DNA from: Craspedostauros australis
Lineage: Eukaryota > Bacillariophyta > Bacillariophyceae > Mastogloiales > Achnanthaceae
DNA length: 64,000 nucleotides
Assembly: GCA_026770025.1 (NCBI GenBank)
Contig: JAMXDE010000043.1
Location: 1 to 64,000, forward strand
Direction of reading: 5' to 3'
The notes under the pieces are model-generated. The model made no database searches and had not been told where the DNA came from. It was given only the letters and a program-made list of their open reading frames with translations. Position numbers and translations under genes: made by a program. Shown here piece by piece: positions 8,710-20,100 of this stretch (positions are counted from its first letter, which is position 1; every line of letters starts with the position of its first letter).

Positions 8710-11700
8710 TGGTCTCGAGTGGCGCGTGGCCGAGCATTCGATGCAAGTTCACCATGCTGATCTCCTTGGATGGATTTTTGATGATGGCTGTGCAAGCCTT
8801 GTCGTCATCTGTTGGCATGATGGGATGCATCTGCACTCCCGTGATGAATCCGTTGGATGTAGGGAAGACTCGATCGAACACGATCTTCGTTCCGGATCCG
8901 TTGATGATGTCCATCAGAATGCCGTTGTTACCAAGCTGGTAACCATTGTACAGAGCCTTGTTTGTTGAGAAAAGGTTCACCGCCATTTTCGGTGTGTACT
9001 TCACATCATCGAGCCAGATGATGTGGCCAGTGTTGTCTTGTTGCTTGACCTTCAAGCGAATGGATCCCATTTTGGGAGAGTCCAGTTTTGTGCTGTCTCC
9101 CACTTGGACAAAGGACTTGATGTGCCACATGTTGAAGAGGGCGGCGTCTGAGTTGACGATGTGACACGAAGCTCCACTGTCGGCGAGCCAGGTGTCCTTG
9201 TTGACCTTGTCCATGTATCTGGTGCTCAGCTTGTGGAGCTGCTCCACGGCTGCTGCAGCTATCTCGTCGTCGAAGCTGCCGTCATCGTCATCTTCGTGAG
9301 CTCCATCTTCGTTGTATGGATTATGATGGTTCTCGTCATCCATGCCGTCATCGCTTGGTAGTTCTGCGTAGTCTGACGGAACCGTGCTGTTCCGATGGAT
9401 TCTGGCCCCTGTGTCGTATGGCGCGACGTGTGGTCGCTCGCACAGGAGCATCTGCATGCATCCTCCAAGGATGTAGTGTAGATCCAATTCTGAGAGTTGA
9501 TCCTCTTCTGCTGCCTCCAATAGTCGGTTGAGGATGGCTGCATTGGCGAGTATCTCTTCAATCGACTTGAAGTTGTCGGACAGGATGGTGCTCACCATGT
9601 TCACCCATATGTATTGCATTGGTTCGTTCACGAATCCTGGGAACATTGGCAGTGCAGCTGTTAGAACCGCGTCGTAGATGAGCTGCTTCTGCATTCGTTT
9701 TGCAGTGACCGTTGGTTCCGGGAAGGTCTGGAGTCGGTAGGTGTCGTTGACTCTTCTGGGATTTGGTTCCGGTGGGAATTGGATTCGAATTGGGTAGACG
9801 ACAGCTTCGTAGGGATTGAATGCATCGCTCGGACGGTCCTCAGCTTCGTCGCTGTCCTCTTCGTCGAAGATGCCCGTTCTCTCGTTTCGCATTGCTGCGG
9901 GGGGCGGCGCTTCACTGTGGTTCCCCTTGTCTCTGGTGACATCGTCGTCGTCTTCGTCTGCGCCGTCTTCGTCTGCGTCTTCATCTGCACCGTTCTCGTC
10001 GGCGTCTTCGTCGTCTTCGCTCATGGTCTCCTCGACGTTGATGTCGATGGCTTCGTTACCCATCTCAGCTCCGTCACCGTATGGACTGATCAGGTTGTTT
10101 GCGTTGAAGCAGCATTCGTAGCTCACTTCGCGTCTTGGATCCACCTTGTGGATGATGGGCTCCTCACTGAGCCACTCCGGGACGATCTCATCGTCCTGTA
10201 CTTCGTTGTCACTCCGGACGCACTCAAAGTTATTGAAGAAGGAGTCTTCGATGTAGTCGTCGGACACCAACATGCAGAGCGGCATGTCCTTTGCCGAGAG
10301 TACCATCTCGTGCCCGCTCTTGTTGTGTCCTTCCGTTGCCGTGTTGGCTTGTTCGTTGGCCTTCTTGTTCTCGTTGAACTTCTTCTTTCGGCACTCCGCC
10401 TCGCGATGTCCAAAGATGCCGCAGTAGTTGCACTTGCCATTGAAGCCACTTCCCTTGTTGCGGTTGTTGTTGCGTTTTCCGTTCATTTTGTTGTTGTTGT
10501 TGTTGTTGTTTTTCTTGTTGTTCGATTTCTTGCGTTCTGGGCAATCGGCGGATCTGTGACCATACACACCACAGATGTGGCAGGTCCCCTTGAAGTTACC
10601 GGTGCTTGTGAAGCCGGTGTCATTGCTCTTCGTGTTGCTGTCTTGGAAGTCGTCGATGTACGCCTTGCCTCCTTGATGAGTGGCGTGTGCTTCATGGAGT
10701 ACTCCTCTGATCGCGTTGATGGTAGCCACTTCCGGATTGAACGTGAGTTGGTGGTTGAAGCTCACGACGTGTGTCTTGTATTCCATGCTTACCGTACTGA
10801 GGATTTGCATGATCATTTCCTCGTCAGTGATCGTGTATCCAACATCGTGGAGACGAGAGCGTAGTATCTCGAGTTGTGTGATGTACACGTCGGGGTCTGT
10901 GTTTCTCTTCATCTTTTCGTTGTTGAATTGGCGCTTGAGTTTGATCTTCGTCACTGCGTCGGATGGGCGGAACTTCTCCGCGAGAACGTTCCATGCTGCG
11001 TGTGGATCCCCCTTGGGGTAATCGTCGGAGATGCACTAATTGATGTATTGGATGGCCTGCTTGCCCTTTCCCTTCTCTGCATCCATCATGAGGATCAGAT
11101 CGCTGAAGCAGTCGCATCCCAGCTCGTAGGTTTCCTCCAGTGCTTCCCTGTCTGCTTCGGTGGCTGCTGCGATCTCGCTCATTGTTGGGATCTTCGTCTT
11201 GCCCAACATCACGTCTCTCGTCTTCTGTGCACGAGCGTATGCCTTCGCTTGGGACTCCCATGCGCTGTAGTCTTCTTGTTCGCCGCTGAACATCGGCGCC
11301 TTGATGCGTCGCTTGCTCGTGTTGGCTGATGTCGCCATCTTGTCTTGTTGTTTCGTTGTTGGTGCGCTCGCGCCCTTGATTTCCGTCTGTTTCTGTGTTG
11401 TCACTTTTTCGAATTTTGCTTGTTGTTGCGCGGAGATTGTTTTCGTCACAAATTCTCCTCCTGGTGTCTCAGTTTTCTCACCCTGTTTGGCTGTGCGAAT
11501 GCTCTTCGTCACACCAGTCTCCTCTTGCTTGGCCGCCTTGAGAATCCTCTTCTTCTTGCGGTGTAGTCTTGCAGACCGTTCTTCTTCGGTCTCGTCAATT
11601 GCGCTTGCCTCTGCGCCTGATAGGACAGTAGCCGCAGCTGCTTCCTTCTGTTGTCGTGGTGGAGTCTCACTCGCACCTTCTTCTTGCTTGATAGTCGGGT

Positions 11701-11740
11701 TGGACAGAGGGATGTCTCTCAATTCCTCTTCCTCGCTCAT
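8710..11740 (-). pseudogene. Element B: Copia gag-pol with an in-frame stop, interrupted at pre-integrase
   Basis: From ATG 11740 the frame runs to 8710, broken only by one TAG at 11036-11038 (CAG in element A). Gag is followed by two CCHC knuckles (CHICGVYGHRSADC and CNYCGIFGHREAEC, about 10390-10580), a very acidic spacer with DADEDGADED-type repeats, a helical segment (about 9420-9800), the protease motif DSGASC near 9165-9190, and the GAG-pre-integrase start (LHRMLGHAP). At 8710 the LTR of element A begins and the frame ends in LTR sequence about 30 codons later. Integrase, RT and RNase H of B are absent here and should lie beyond element A, left of the window. The single stop could be a decay mutation or a Gag/Pol readthrough site; A having CAG favours decay. 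Confidence 0.9.
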
Positions 11741-11810
11741 TCAGCCTGCTGCTCTTGAATGATGTTTGTCTTCCTCGCACGATCCGATCCGCGGGCTTGC
11801 CCTGATCTAT

Positions 11811-11822
11811 CGTTTATAAACG
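11811..11822. other. 12-bp palindrome beside LTR of element B
   Basis: CGTTTATAAACG is next to the LTR end, identical to the copy in element A. Confidence 0.5.
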
Positions 11823-12334
11823 TGTTGGCAAGTTCTGTAATTGGTAACCTACGATCGTGGAAGATGGTGTTGGTTGATAGTCGTTCGTTTGCTATTTCAT
11901 TACTTGGTTACTCCAATCCTCTCGGTGTACACCTGTTCTCTTGCCCGATGCTCTCGGTGCTTCAATCTGTTTCGTAGATTCAGTCTCCGACTATGAGTCG
12001 GTACGCGAGATGCTCTCTCGCTCTTCTCTGTATTCTCTCTCTCTCTCTCAACATCGTGTGCTCGTGCTGCACGATACTCCGTGTTCCATGCGTACTCCGC
12101 ATTCAACACTCCGTTCATTCAGTACTGGTTCCTACTCCATGAGTACTTACCATTTGAAGTTCACCTTCTGTATCCATGCTCCTGATGCCCTTCGGTCATT
12201 GGATCTTCGCCTCCTGTTCTGACTTGGAGACAGATGTCGACGTGGTGACATGATGACATCCTGTCGACGTCAGTAGGCGTCCTTCTGCTCTCCAGATGTC
12301 ACATTCCATTGGTGATGCAGGAGTCTGTCAGATG
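11823..12334 (-). repeat. 5' LTR of element B, truncated
   Basis: It matches 7917-8424 of the element A LTR with scattered substitutions (about a dozen in the first 145 bp), then similarity stops abruptly at 12334. About 285 bp of the outer (5') end of the LTR are missing, so a deletion has removed the left end of B together with an unknown amount of flanking DNA. Confidence 0.85.
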
Positions 12335-12820
12335 GAGGAATGAAGAGTGAGGAAGAAACAGGCAAGTGAGCTCGCGAGCAGTATTCCAATCAGACACAGG
12401 AAAAATGCAAGAACAGCAACCAGCAACTACGAGATGAAGTGACACAGACACAACAAGATTCCAATGGAGATGGAGATGAAGGCTTCAAAATGCCATGAGC
12501 AACCTGTGGGCGGAAGTGTCGGAGAGGTATGTGAATAATTTGTCAGTTGAGTGGACTAGAATGCGTGTCCTGTGCGCGAAGTTCACCCGAGTTACCCCAG
12601 GTCGTGTCCGTGTGTGAACCGATTCACCTCAGAGAACAAGATCACGCGAGTGAAGGAGAATATGCCAGGAGATGACACAGACAGCAACGAAATGAGGGTT
12701 GGACACAACCATGGTACCAACTACGATGGTCTCGCATTAACTCGACACTCTCTAAGCGCATATTATCAGGGTCCGTCGGGCGTGCTTCTTTTTATTCGAC
12801 CAGCACTTGATTGTGTGGTT
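12335..12820. other. Flank between element B and 7TM gene; possible receptor remnant
   Basis: No continuous gene is visible. On the minus strand, bases 12339-12426 after a pyrimidine-rich tract ending TAG read as a strongly hydrophobic stretch (LLVAVLAFFLCLIGILLASS and on), which could be a displaced transmembrane exon of the receptor at 12821-13411. Pyrimidine-rich DNA easily gives hydrophobic translations, so this is weak. Confidence 0.25.
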
Positions 12821-13411
12821 TTATATTTCTCCCGCAGCTTCTGAGGCTGGCTGAACGACAAAAACAGAGCGTGCTGTGCCTGTGTTCGGGCTGAATCCTT
12901 TCCGGTCGGAGTAGTACGTGCCAAAGATGCAATACCCGCTGAGGTAGTTCAATGCGAATGAATTCTGGAGGAGCCCGACGCTGGGAATGCAGACGGCCAT
13001 GAGAATCGTGAGGAGGAAGACGTACGGCTCGATCTGCATTGCAATTTGTTGATTCGTCCATCGGTACCGTATCTGCAGCAGAAAGTTGACGGCCAGGAAG
13101 GTGTTGTACGGCGTGATGATCATGGGGGCGCTGTTGAGGGCGAAACCGAGCATGGTGCACGTCGTGTCTTTTCCGAATGCGATGGGGCTGTCCGTGCGGT
13201 CGGACGGGACGAGGAAGAGATGGACCGCATTGAATGCACCAGCGATGATGTCCGCGATGGAGATCACGATGAGGATGCGATGGTAGACCAAGGATAGGTC
13301 GCGTCTGGCCATGTAGATGATCAAGGATGATCCCACAATGGAGAGCAGGCTGGATGTCGTCATCGCGACGCCCATCGCTATGTACTGCGCATCAGTGCGA
13401 TCCTGTCCCAT
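12821..13411 (-). pseudogene. 7TM (GPCR-like) receptor, truncated after TM4
   Basis: ATG at 13411; 196 codons. Four transmembrane segments are evident at about residues 13-34, 44-68, 84-113 and 128-148. Cys85 at the start of TM3 and Cys161 in the second outer loop could form the conserved GPCR disulfide. TM3 ends LLQIRYRW in place of a DRY motif, followed by a QIEPYVF segment entering TM4; this arrangement matches diatom rhodopsin/cAMP-receptor-like 7TM proteins as I know them. After residue 170 the sequence becomes non-hydrophobic and stops at 12821, so TM5-7 are missing. Retroelement B lies 487 bp downstream with its outer end deleted, so the rest of the gene was probably lost with that rearrangement. 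Alternatives: an unrecognised intron, or a real four-TM protein. Confidence 0.7.
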
Positions 13412-14386
13412 CGCATCGGGTTCGTTTGTTTGTGATTGACTTGTTGGCAGTGAGTGCAGGTACGAATGGAGGCATGAACGGAGGTACGAGGATGCGGGGG
13501 TCTCTATCTATCACTATCTACTCGTGCGAATAATCGCGCTCTTGGAGAGATGGTGCTCTGACTGTCTTCTTTGGAGGAGGAGGATGATGATGTCGCCACA
13601 GCAGTCGTTGCTTTCTTCGTGGTGAATGACCTGGCTGAGGAGTGGCTATGCGTTTGGCATTCCCAGAAACGCAGTTCCATACCGTGCCGACACTCGCGCC
13701 CTCTTGTGAATGATCAGACGCTCCAGTCCCCTCTCTGTGTGTGTTGGAGGCAGACTGGTTGTGGGAAGGTTGGAGGAACAAAACGTGTGGGTACCACAAC
13801 TCGTGACATGCGTCATGGTGTTGATCGGATGCGTTGTTCGGACAGGCAAATTGTGCGCAAGACACCTCCATCTTCGCTATCTTGTTGCGATGCCTTTTCT
13901 TGTCTGAGTGACAATGATAATTATGGGACAGACAAACGCGAACGGTGTGATGACTCCACAAGCACACGCGAAAAGTCACAGATTCTGTCCAGAGAACTCA
14001 ACTGACGAATCAGCTCACCAAGCAATTAGAGTTCCACCGAACAAAACTACGTCATTGGTGGTCGCGACGATTCCGGTGATAAAGTTGAAGGAGAAAAGAA
14101 TGCGTGCGCACAAGATGGCACAAGTCCCGCACTTTTCGAAACACCTTGATTCTGTCCTCATTCGTTGTTGATTCTTACTGTTGTGATCGTGGTGTCGACG
14201 CAAGAGATTGAGTACTCGGACGACCTCCGTCAAGCAACACCAGAGAGAGAGAGAGAGAGAGAGGTGATGTTATCTGTTACTGCCACACCACACTATCCCA
14301 TCCCATTTTGCAATTGCACTCAAGTGTATTGCTTTGAGTGATTCCGAGTGGATCTCCCTTTGCGCAAGGACAGCATGGGCATGCTA
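13412..14386. other. Intergenic, no supported gene; (GA)n tract
   Basis: This 975-bp stretch has short frames on both strands without domain-like composition. It includes a GA microsatellite at about 14242-14263. It separates the 5' end of the receptor fragment from the 3' end of the next minus-strand gene and may hold the receptor promoter. Confidence 0.5.
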
Positions 14387-15628
14387 TTAAAATGGCACGG
14401 ACTGGATGTGCCTTGCGATGTCGGAATCGAGACGACGCTTCATCACGTTCGTATACGATGGCGATTGGTTGAGCGAAGCATAGTTGGGCGACATCTGATG
14501 CAACAACACCGACGATCTGTGTCGCGGCAATTGGATTGGGCTGCTGGCCGCAGCGTACGTGTGATCGATGCCCATCGCCTCGCGCAGCTCATGCGACGAG
14601 TACATCGCGTGTCGTGGCTGAGTCCACATCTTTTGCCGGGCCTGATGCTGCGCCACTTCGATGTCGTGCAGCAGATTCGTCTCAAGCCGTCGCTCCTGCA
14701 GCAACTTGGAACGCGTGATGGCTTTCTTGATTTGGTTTGGAGGAGATCCGATCCTTTGCAGGATCTGCCACCGTTCCGCGGGTGAAAGTGGCAGGTATTG
14801 GGGTCGTTTGACGTAAGGTGACATGGGCGATGTCAAGGTCTCCGGAATCACGGAAGATGGAGAGAACCGGGCGGGTGAACTCGATGGCGACAGCAAGGAA
14901 GTGCGCGTCGGCGTGGACTCTGCCGACGATGATGATGACACTGTCGATGAATCGCTGGACGACAACGATGCCGATTCGCTGAATGAGGCCATGTGCATGA
15001 CGATGCTGTGCCGTTGATGTTCGACGCAGTCCACAGAGACTGCCCATCTGCGCTTCGGATTCCACCCCATGGACAAGGGCGCCCCACCGGACGGAACCAT
15101 GGCGCCGCCGGTATCCAAGATGGTCTGCATCTCCTGGACTTGGACGGTCGAGAATCGGACCCTCAACGTCTCGGCTCTTGCAGACCAGGACTCGGGCGAA
15201 AGGCACGACTTGAGTGGTTGCACGTCCGTGCTGCAGGGTGCGTGGAGAGTGATGGGGAACTCGAAGATATCCGGCATCTGAGTGAACTGCACCGTGTTTC
15301 TCCTTCGCCGGGTCTCCGCTACGACCTGCTGCGATCGAGCGTGGGCGACCATTGAACCCGAGCTGCGCCGCGCACTGCGAATTGCCGCGGCAGGTGGCGG
15401 CGTTGCTGGATGTAGCACTTCTCGCCTGTTCGATCTTGGAATAGGCGAGGCTGGCAGCGAGGTTCGGCGTTGCTGCTGCTGTGTGGCTTCCCGATGCTCC
15501 TGGGAGGTCGGTGTTCTCCTCTGCCTGCGCTTGGTGTTGAACACGGGGGCGGGCGTCGAAGGTGCGGCTCTCTGTGAACGACTCACAGAGCGGGGCGACT
15601 TTCGCGATGGGCTTTCGGGGATGGCCAT
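14387..15628 (-). CDS. VRF/GxPLxxGW-family low-complexity protein, paralogue 1
   Basis: The first ATG in the frame is at 15628 (413 aa); the frame is open upstream but with no ATG. The N-terminal third is rich in Ser, Arg, Pro and Gln. A conserved block at about residues 154-190 reads VRFSTVQVQEMQTIL...GGAPLSMGW. Two other proteins in the window share its pattern (28931-29686 and 60459-61952). A Ser-run follows, then a helical segment beginning LSPAERWQILQRIG...IKKAI, which aligns with LTPQQRHVRLRQNG...IQSAI in the second paralogue. I believe this VRF...GxPL..W block marks a lineage-expanded diatom family with no known function. The basic, disordered composition would suit a nuclear protein; that is inference. 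No intron is needed. Confidence 0.72.
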   Translation of the reverse strand: MAIPESPSRKSPRSVSRSQRAAPSTPAPVFNTKRRQRRTPTSQEHREATQQQQRRTSLPASPIPRSNRREVLHPATPPPAAAIRSARRSSGSMVAHARSQQVVAETRRRRNTVQFTQMPDIFEFPITLHAPCSTDVQPLKSCLSPESWSARAETLRVRFSTVQVQEMQTILDTGGAMVPSGGAPLSMGWNPKRRWAVSVDCVEHQRHSIVMHMASFSESASLSSSDSSTVSSSSSAESTPTRTSLLSPSSSPARFSPSSVIPETLTSPMSPYVKRPQYLPLSPAERWQILQRIGSPPNQIKKAITRSKLLQERRLETNLLHDIEVAQHQARQKMWTQPRHAMYSSHELREAMGIDHTYAAASSPIQLPRHRSSVLLHQMSPNYASLNQSPSYTNVMKRRLDSDIARHIQSVPF

Positions 15629-16477
15629 TGTGCACGTATGCTGTTCTTGTATGAGTATTGTTATTGATCTTGATGTTGGTGCGGTTGATGATGTGCTGGA
15701 GGTATTGCTGGTTGCGTTGTTCTGGCTGGAACCGAAGCTGGAGTTGCCGTTGCAGTCACATGCACCTGAATCTATGCGTTCAATGTCTGGATTGGCGTCG
15801 CTCGCACACACTCAGTCACTCAGTGGACGCAACCGATACTTGCACTGCCGCTGCTGCGTCTCCTTGGTCGCCCTCTCTCTTGGATCAATTGCTTGGTCGC
15901 TCCCTTCTTCGCCGTCGCCGTCGTCGTTAGTGTTTCTCGTTTTCGTCAGTCTTTGTGAGTGTGCGACCGTCGGGATTTATTGTTTGACCTCCTGAGAGAT
16001 CGCTCCAACCTGAGATGTGGATGCTCGTCTGGACGATGTATGGGAGATGTATGGAAGATGTATGGAAGGATAGTGTAGGATAGCCTGTCGATGCTTTCGT
16101 TGGTTTGGAATTGTGTGGGATTACACAATCAACGGTTGCAAGGATGTGAATGGAGCGATGCCTCCAGAAATCCATGCTTTTGAGAGAGTTGAGTTGTAAT
16201 ACACTCTTGTGTTCATTGTTTCGAAAGCGCTCGGTGTTCAAGCCACGGGAGTGTTGCTCGGTATGCGTTGGTTGCAATTGATGGAGATGCATCATGTACT
16301 TCTCCACGTTGCTCAGAGCACGCCAGTCAATTGCGAAATGCGAGAAGAATCGATTTGGTGGCCACTTTGTGGGCGATTTTGGCTGTCGTTTGCTTGGATA
16401 TATGACTAAGCCTGAGGCCATTGCGAGGCTATTGCAGTGTTGTCGTAACGCTATTTCAATGCCATAGTTGTGCTTTG
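15629..16477. other. Upstream region of 14387-15628; no gene seen
   Basis: It holds the 5' leader and presumed promoter of the minus-strand gene. About 16030-16070 has a short repeated GATGTATGG motif. No RNA gene or clear promoter element was recognised. Confidence 0.4.
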
Positions 16478-16482
16478 CCTTC
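16478..16482. repeat. Target-site duplication (left) of the giant element
   Basis: CCTTC precedes the left LTR and is repeated exactly after the right LTR at 28311-28315. Confidence 0.9.
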
Positions 16483-17010
16483 TAATAGAGCCCAAACGTA
16501 ATGGCTGTTGTCTTGTTGGCTGTTCTTTAGCTGTAGGCAGAGGCTTGACTGGCAAGCGATCCGGACGAGAGTCTTCTGTTCCACAAGTAGTCAATTTAGA
16601 ATACTGGTAGATGGTGAAGAAACGTGCGGATTATGAGATTAGTGCTATGGTTCTTCTCTTCGAGGGGAATCTCCTGTGATGTCCTGTATGACAATGCGTG
16701 TGGGTTGTGTAGCCCAAGTACCGTGGGTCGAGATCCGTCGTCTGGGTTCTGTGAGAGACAATGGGCGGTGATGCTCGTTGTTGTGGCTTTGGTTCCGTGC
16801 GTCGGCATTTTGGCGATGGCGGGTGTCAGAAACTTGGTTATCGGAACCCCAATGGTTCCCTGACACGAATTCCGAAGATCCGCTTCAAGGTTATGGATCT
16901 GTCTCCAAACGTGGGGTTCGGCGAAGTGTCCGTTCGATCTACTGGAATGCTGATGAGTCGGATGATTCGTAGTCTCTCTCGCTAAGGTGGTTACTAGTTT
17001 AGCTCTATTA
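16483..17010 (-). repeat. 3' LTR of giant element
   Basis: It is the 528-bp copy matching 27783-28310; because the element is on the minus strand this is its 3' LTR. Ends are TAATAGAGC and GCTCTATTA. Confidence 0.95.
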
Positions 17011-17040
17011 CTCCCCTTCATCTCACGTTGAAACGTGAGT
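17011..17040 (-). other. Polypurine tract and 8-bp-stem hairpin next to 3' LTR
   Basis: On the minus strand GATGAAGGGGAG ends flush against the LTR, the expected position for the plus-strand primer. Beside it, 17022-17039 is a perfect palindrome with a 2-nt centre (CTCACGTT-GA-AACGTGAG). Confidence 0.65.
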
Positions 17041-17108
17041 TGACTGAAAGCAAGAAAGCTAATCGTAGTGTGGTTTGTTCCGCCGCCCAAGATGGCGGCG
17101 AGCGGGCT

Positions 17109-20100
17109 TCATTCGGACTGTTCGTTGTTGTCGTAGTAGCCGCGGCCTTGGCGGCGGTTGGTGAGCATGGCTTCCAATGCCTTGTTCAACGAGGAGGTGA
17201 TGCTGACCTGCTGAACTTGGTTGATATGGTCGAGCCCTCCGCAGAAGAGGATATCGGCGAGGGTTTGGATGACCATAGGTGTCCTCTCGTCGTTTTGGAG
17301 GACGGCCTTGATCTGAGCTGTGGGGTCGGGAGGCATCTGGAAGATGGACGGTTGCATCATCGTTGGTCCTCGGTCGCTGGACATGATGTATCCGGATCGA
17401 AGGCGTCGGGGTGACGGGTATGCTATCGCTGGTCGGGCATCCGTTCGGGCTCTCTTGTTAGCATTGCTGGTCTCCGGAGTGTCAGGGGTCGATGGTAGGG
17501 GATGTTTCGAGGCACGGAGTTGGCGGGTATTGATGCTTGCATACTCATTGTGGTTCACAGGTGCCGGGTACGCGGTTGCCACCGGCACGCCATCATCGGT
17601 TGGTCCCTCCGGTGGTGTGGGGACCTCTGGTTGCTCATCCTGGGTTGTGGGAGGCACCGGTTCCACCGTCTCGGTAGGTTCTTCCACGGTCGTGGTGGGG
17701 GCCCTTTCTGTGTTGATGGTCCCACTTGTGGATTTCTTGGCGGACCTGACTTGTTTGATCATCTTGATTCCCGATGTTCCCGAGGAAATGGTGGAGTCCT
17801 CGGATTCGTCGAAGAGCCCCTCTCTCTTGGGACAGTTGCTTTGCTTGCTGCTGGCTCCAGAGCTGGTTCGTCGTGGCGCTTGGTTTCGTTTGGCTGACTT
17901 GCCTTCTGGTCGGTAGTTGGACCCAGACTCGTCGCTGTCGCCGGGCTCTTGGGCGGACGCGCTGTCCACGGAGTGGTCGGTTGGGATCACGGGCTTTGGT
18001 CGCACCTTGTCGGTGTACCCTTGTCCATCTCGCGTGGCGGTCAAGATTTTGGACGCCGGTGATGGTCGTGATGATCGTCTGAGGGGGGGTCTGGGATGGC
18101 TGATCACCGCTCCACTTGCGATCTCTGCTTCCACGTCAATCACACTTCCTGGGTCCTGTGATTCTTGGTCTCCATCGCGGTACGCCTCTGATTCAGACTC
18201 CTGATGGCTGGTTTCTTCTGCGGTCATCTTCTCGTCGAAGAATCCGTCCGGGATCTCATCCAGGAACCTGCCTTCTAGTGTCTCTCCCTCTTCGAGACTG
18301 GGACGGGTGTCTTCGAGGGATGGTATTCCGTCGACCATGTCATCCTCATCGGTAGGGGGAAAAGGCTCGTTCGCGAGTGCTTCCTTCTCTCGTGCGAGGT
18401 TGATGGCGAGGGTGTCGCTTTGTTTCCGGACCATTCGTGCCTTCCTTGCGCGTGCGAGGATGATTGGGATCCGGTTCATCCTCACCTTGAAGAAGTGGCA
18501 TATGGATGGCTTTCGCAAGGTTGCGCGGTACTCGTTGGGTGATTCGCCCCATGCGCCGTCCTCTTTGGGGTAGAAGCACTGACCATCGGCTATGGCGATG
18601 CTGAGGACCTCGGTGGTTTGGAGGTCGTTATCCAGGTATTCGGAGAGGGTGAGAGGGTAGATGGATTGCTTCTCTACGTGGGAAACACGGCCAACTGGTG
18701 TGTTATCGTTTCCCTTCGTGCAGAAGATTCGGACTCTGCGGCCACTGTATCCGACGACGATTCCTTGGAAGGGTCCCTTCTTTCCTGCGGGATATAGCAC
18801 CCTGGATCCAGGGACAGGACAATGAATGCCCTTGTAGAACGGGGTGTACTTTGGGAATGTCATCTTGCGTGTCCTCGTCTGGAATGGGGAGAGGTTGTGT
18901 CCGGGGTCCTGGTTGTGGCGGCTCCGTTTTTGTGGTGACAGCATGTTCATGTCGCGGAATGCAATAGAGGGTGCGGTCGCGTTCCGTGCCAAGTCTTCCT
19001 GGAGTTCAGCAATCAGCATGTCACACCTGTATGTTTCGTGCTCAGGTGTGACGAAAGCCCGAGGTGCCAGGCCCGTGTGGAAGGAAGTTTCACAGTTACC
19101 TTCTTTGATGGCTGGCATGGTGGCTCCAGGTGGCGGTTTCCGGAACTTGGTCGATGTGGCGACGTGTGATTGGTTGCTTGGCATGATGGGCCCTGTCTCC
19201 AGCATGTCTCTTGGGTAGTAGAGGACGTCGCTTCCACATGAGGGGTTGATACTCGAGAGTGTACTGAATTCGTCGGTGAGGGCTGATGGTGGTGTGTCGC
19301 CACGCCGGATCAAGAATTTGTCGGTTGGCGCGTCGGCTGGCTCGTGGTTCTGATTCGTGGTACGGTTGTCGGTCATGTCGTATACGACACTGGGATTTCG
19401 CGTCTGTTGGCGGTTGGGCGAGGCCGGTGTGCTCTTGGTGCGCTTGATGGTTCTGGGTGATTTCCTTTGTGCCGTTTCGAGGGGGTTCGGTTCTCGTTGG
19501 GTTCTGGTTAGCCGAAGGGTTTTTGAAGTCGGACTGTACTTCATGGAGGTTTGTTGGTACCTTGCCATGTTCACGCTCATAGTGTGTTCTTTCTTTGGTG
19601 GTGGTGGTTCTTGCGTTTCCGTGGCCATTATATCGGGATCATCGTCTGCTCTGGTCGTCCTGCTCTTTGTTATGGCTTGTGATATGGTTTCGCTGTGGTA
19701 TCCGGACTCATGGATTGAGTTCCGGAATATCGTTCTCGACGTGATGTGGTGGAATGGTGTTTTGGAAAGGGGCTTGGTGAGTATGTCGGCGATGTTGTCG
19801 ACTGACGCGATGTGGGCGAACACGATGATTCCAGCGGCGATGCATTCCCGGATTTGGTGAAAGGCCAATGAGCAGTGTTTCTTCTTCAGCGTTGAGGATG
19901 GAACCGTAGTATTGAGTACCACTGCTTTGTTGTCTCCGAGCATGATTGCAGGTCCGTCGATGGGGACTCCGAGGTCTCTCAGCATGTAGCGCAGACCTGT
20001 GACCGCCTCGGTAGCTATCCTGGCGGCTACCAATTCGGATCCGTAGGTGGATGTCTCCACTGTGTTCTGTCGCTTGCAGATGGTTTTGACGATGGTGTTG

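Noticed and set aside
9779..10864. 361-codon plus-strand open frame, hydrophobic
   Set aside because: It is antisense to gag-pol of element B; its Val/Leu runs are the complement of the Asp/Glu and Asn/Gln repeats there.
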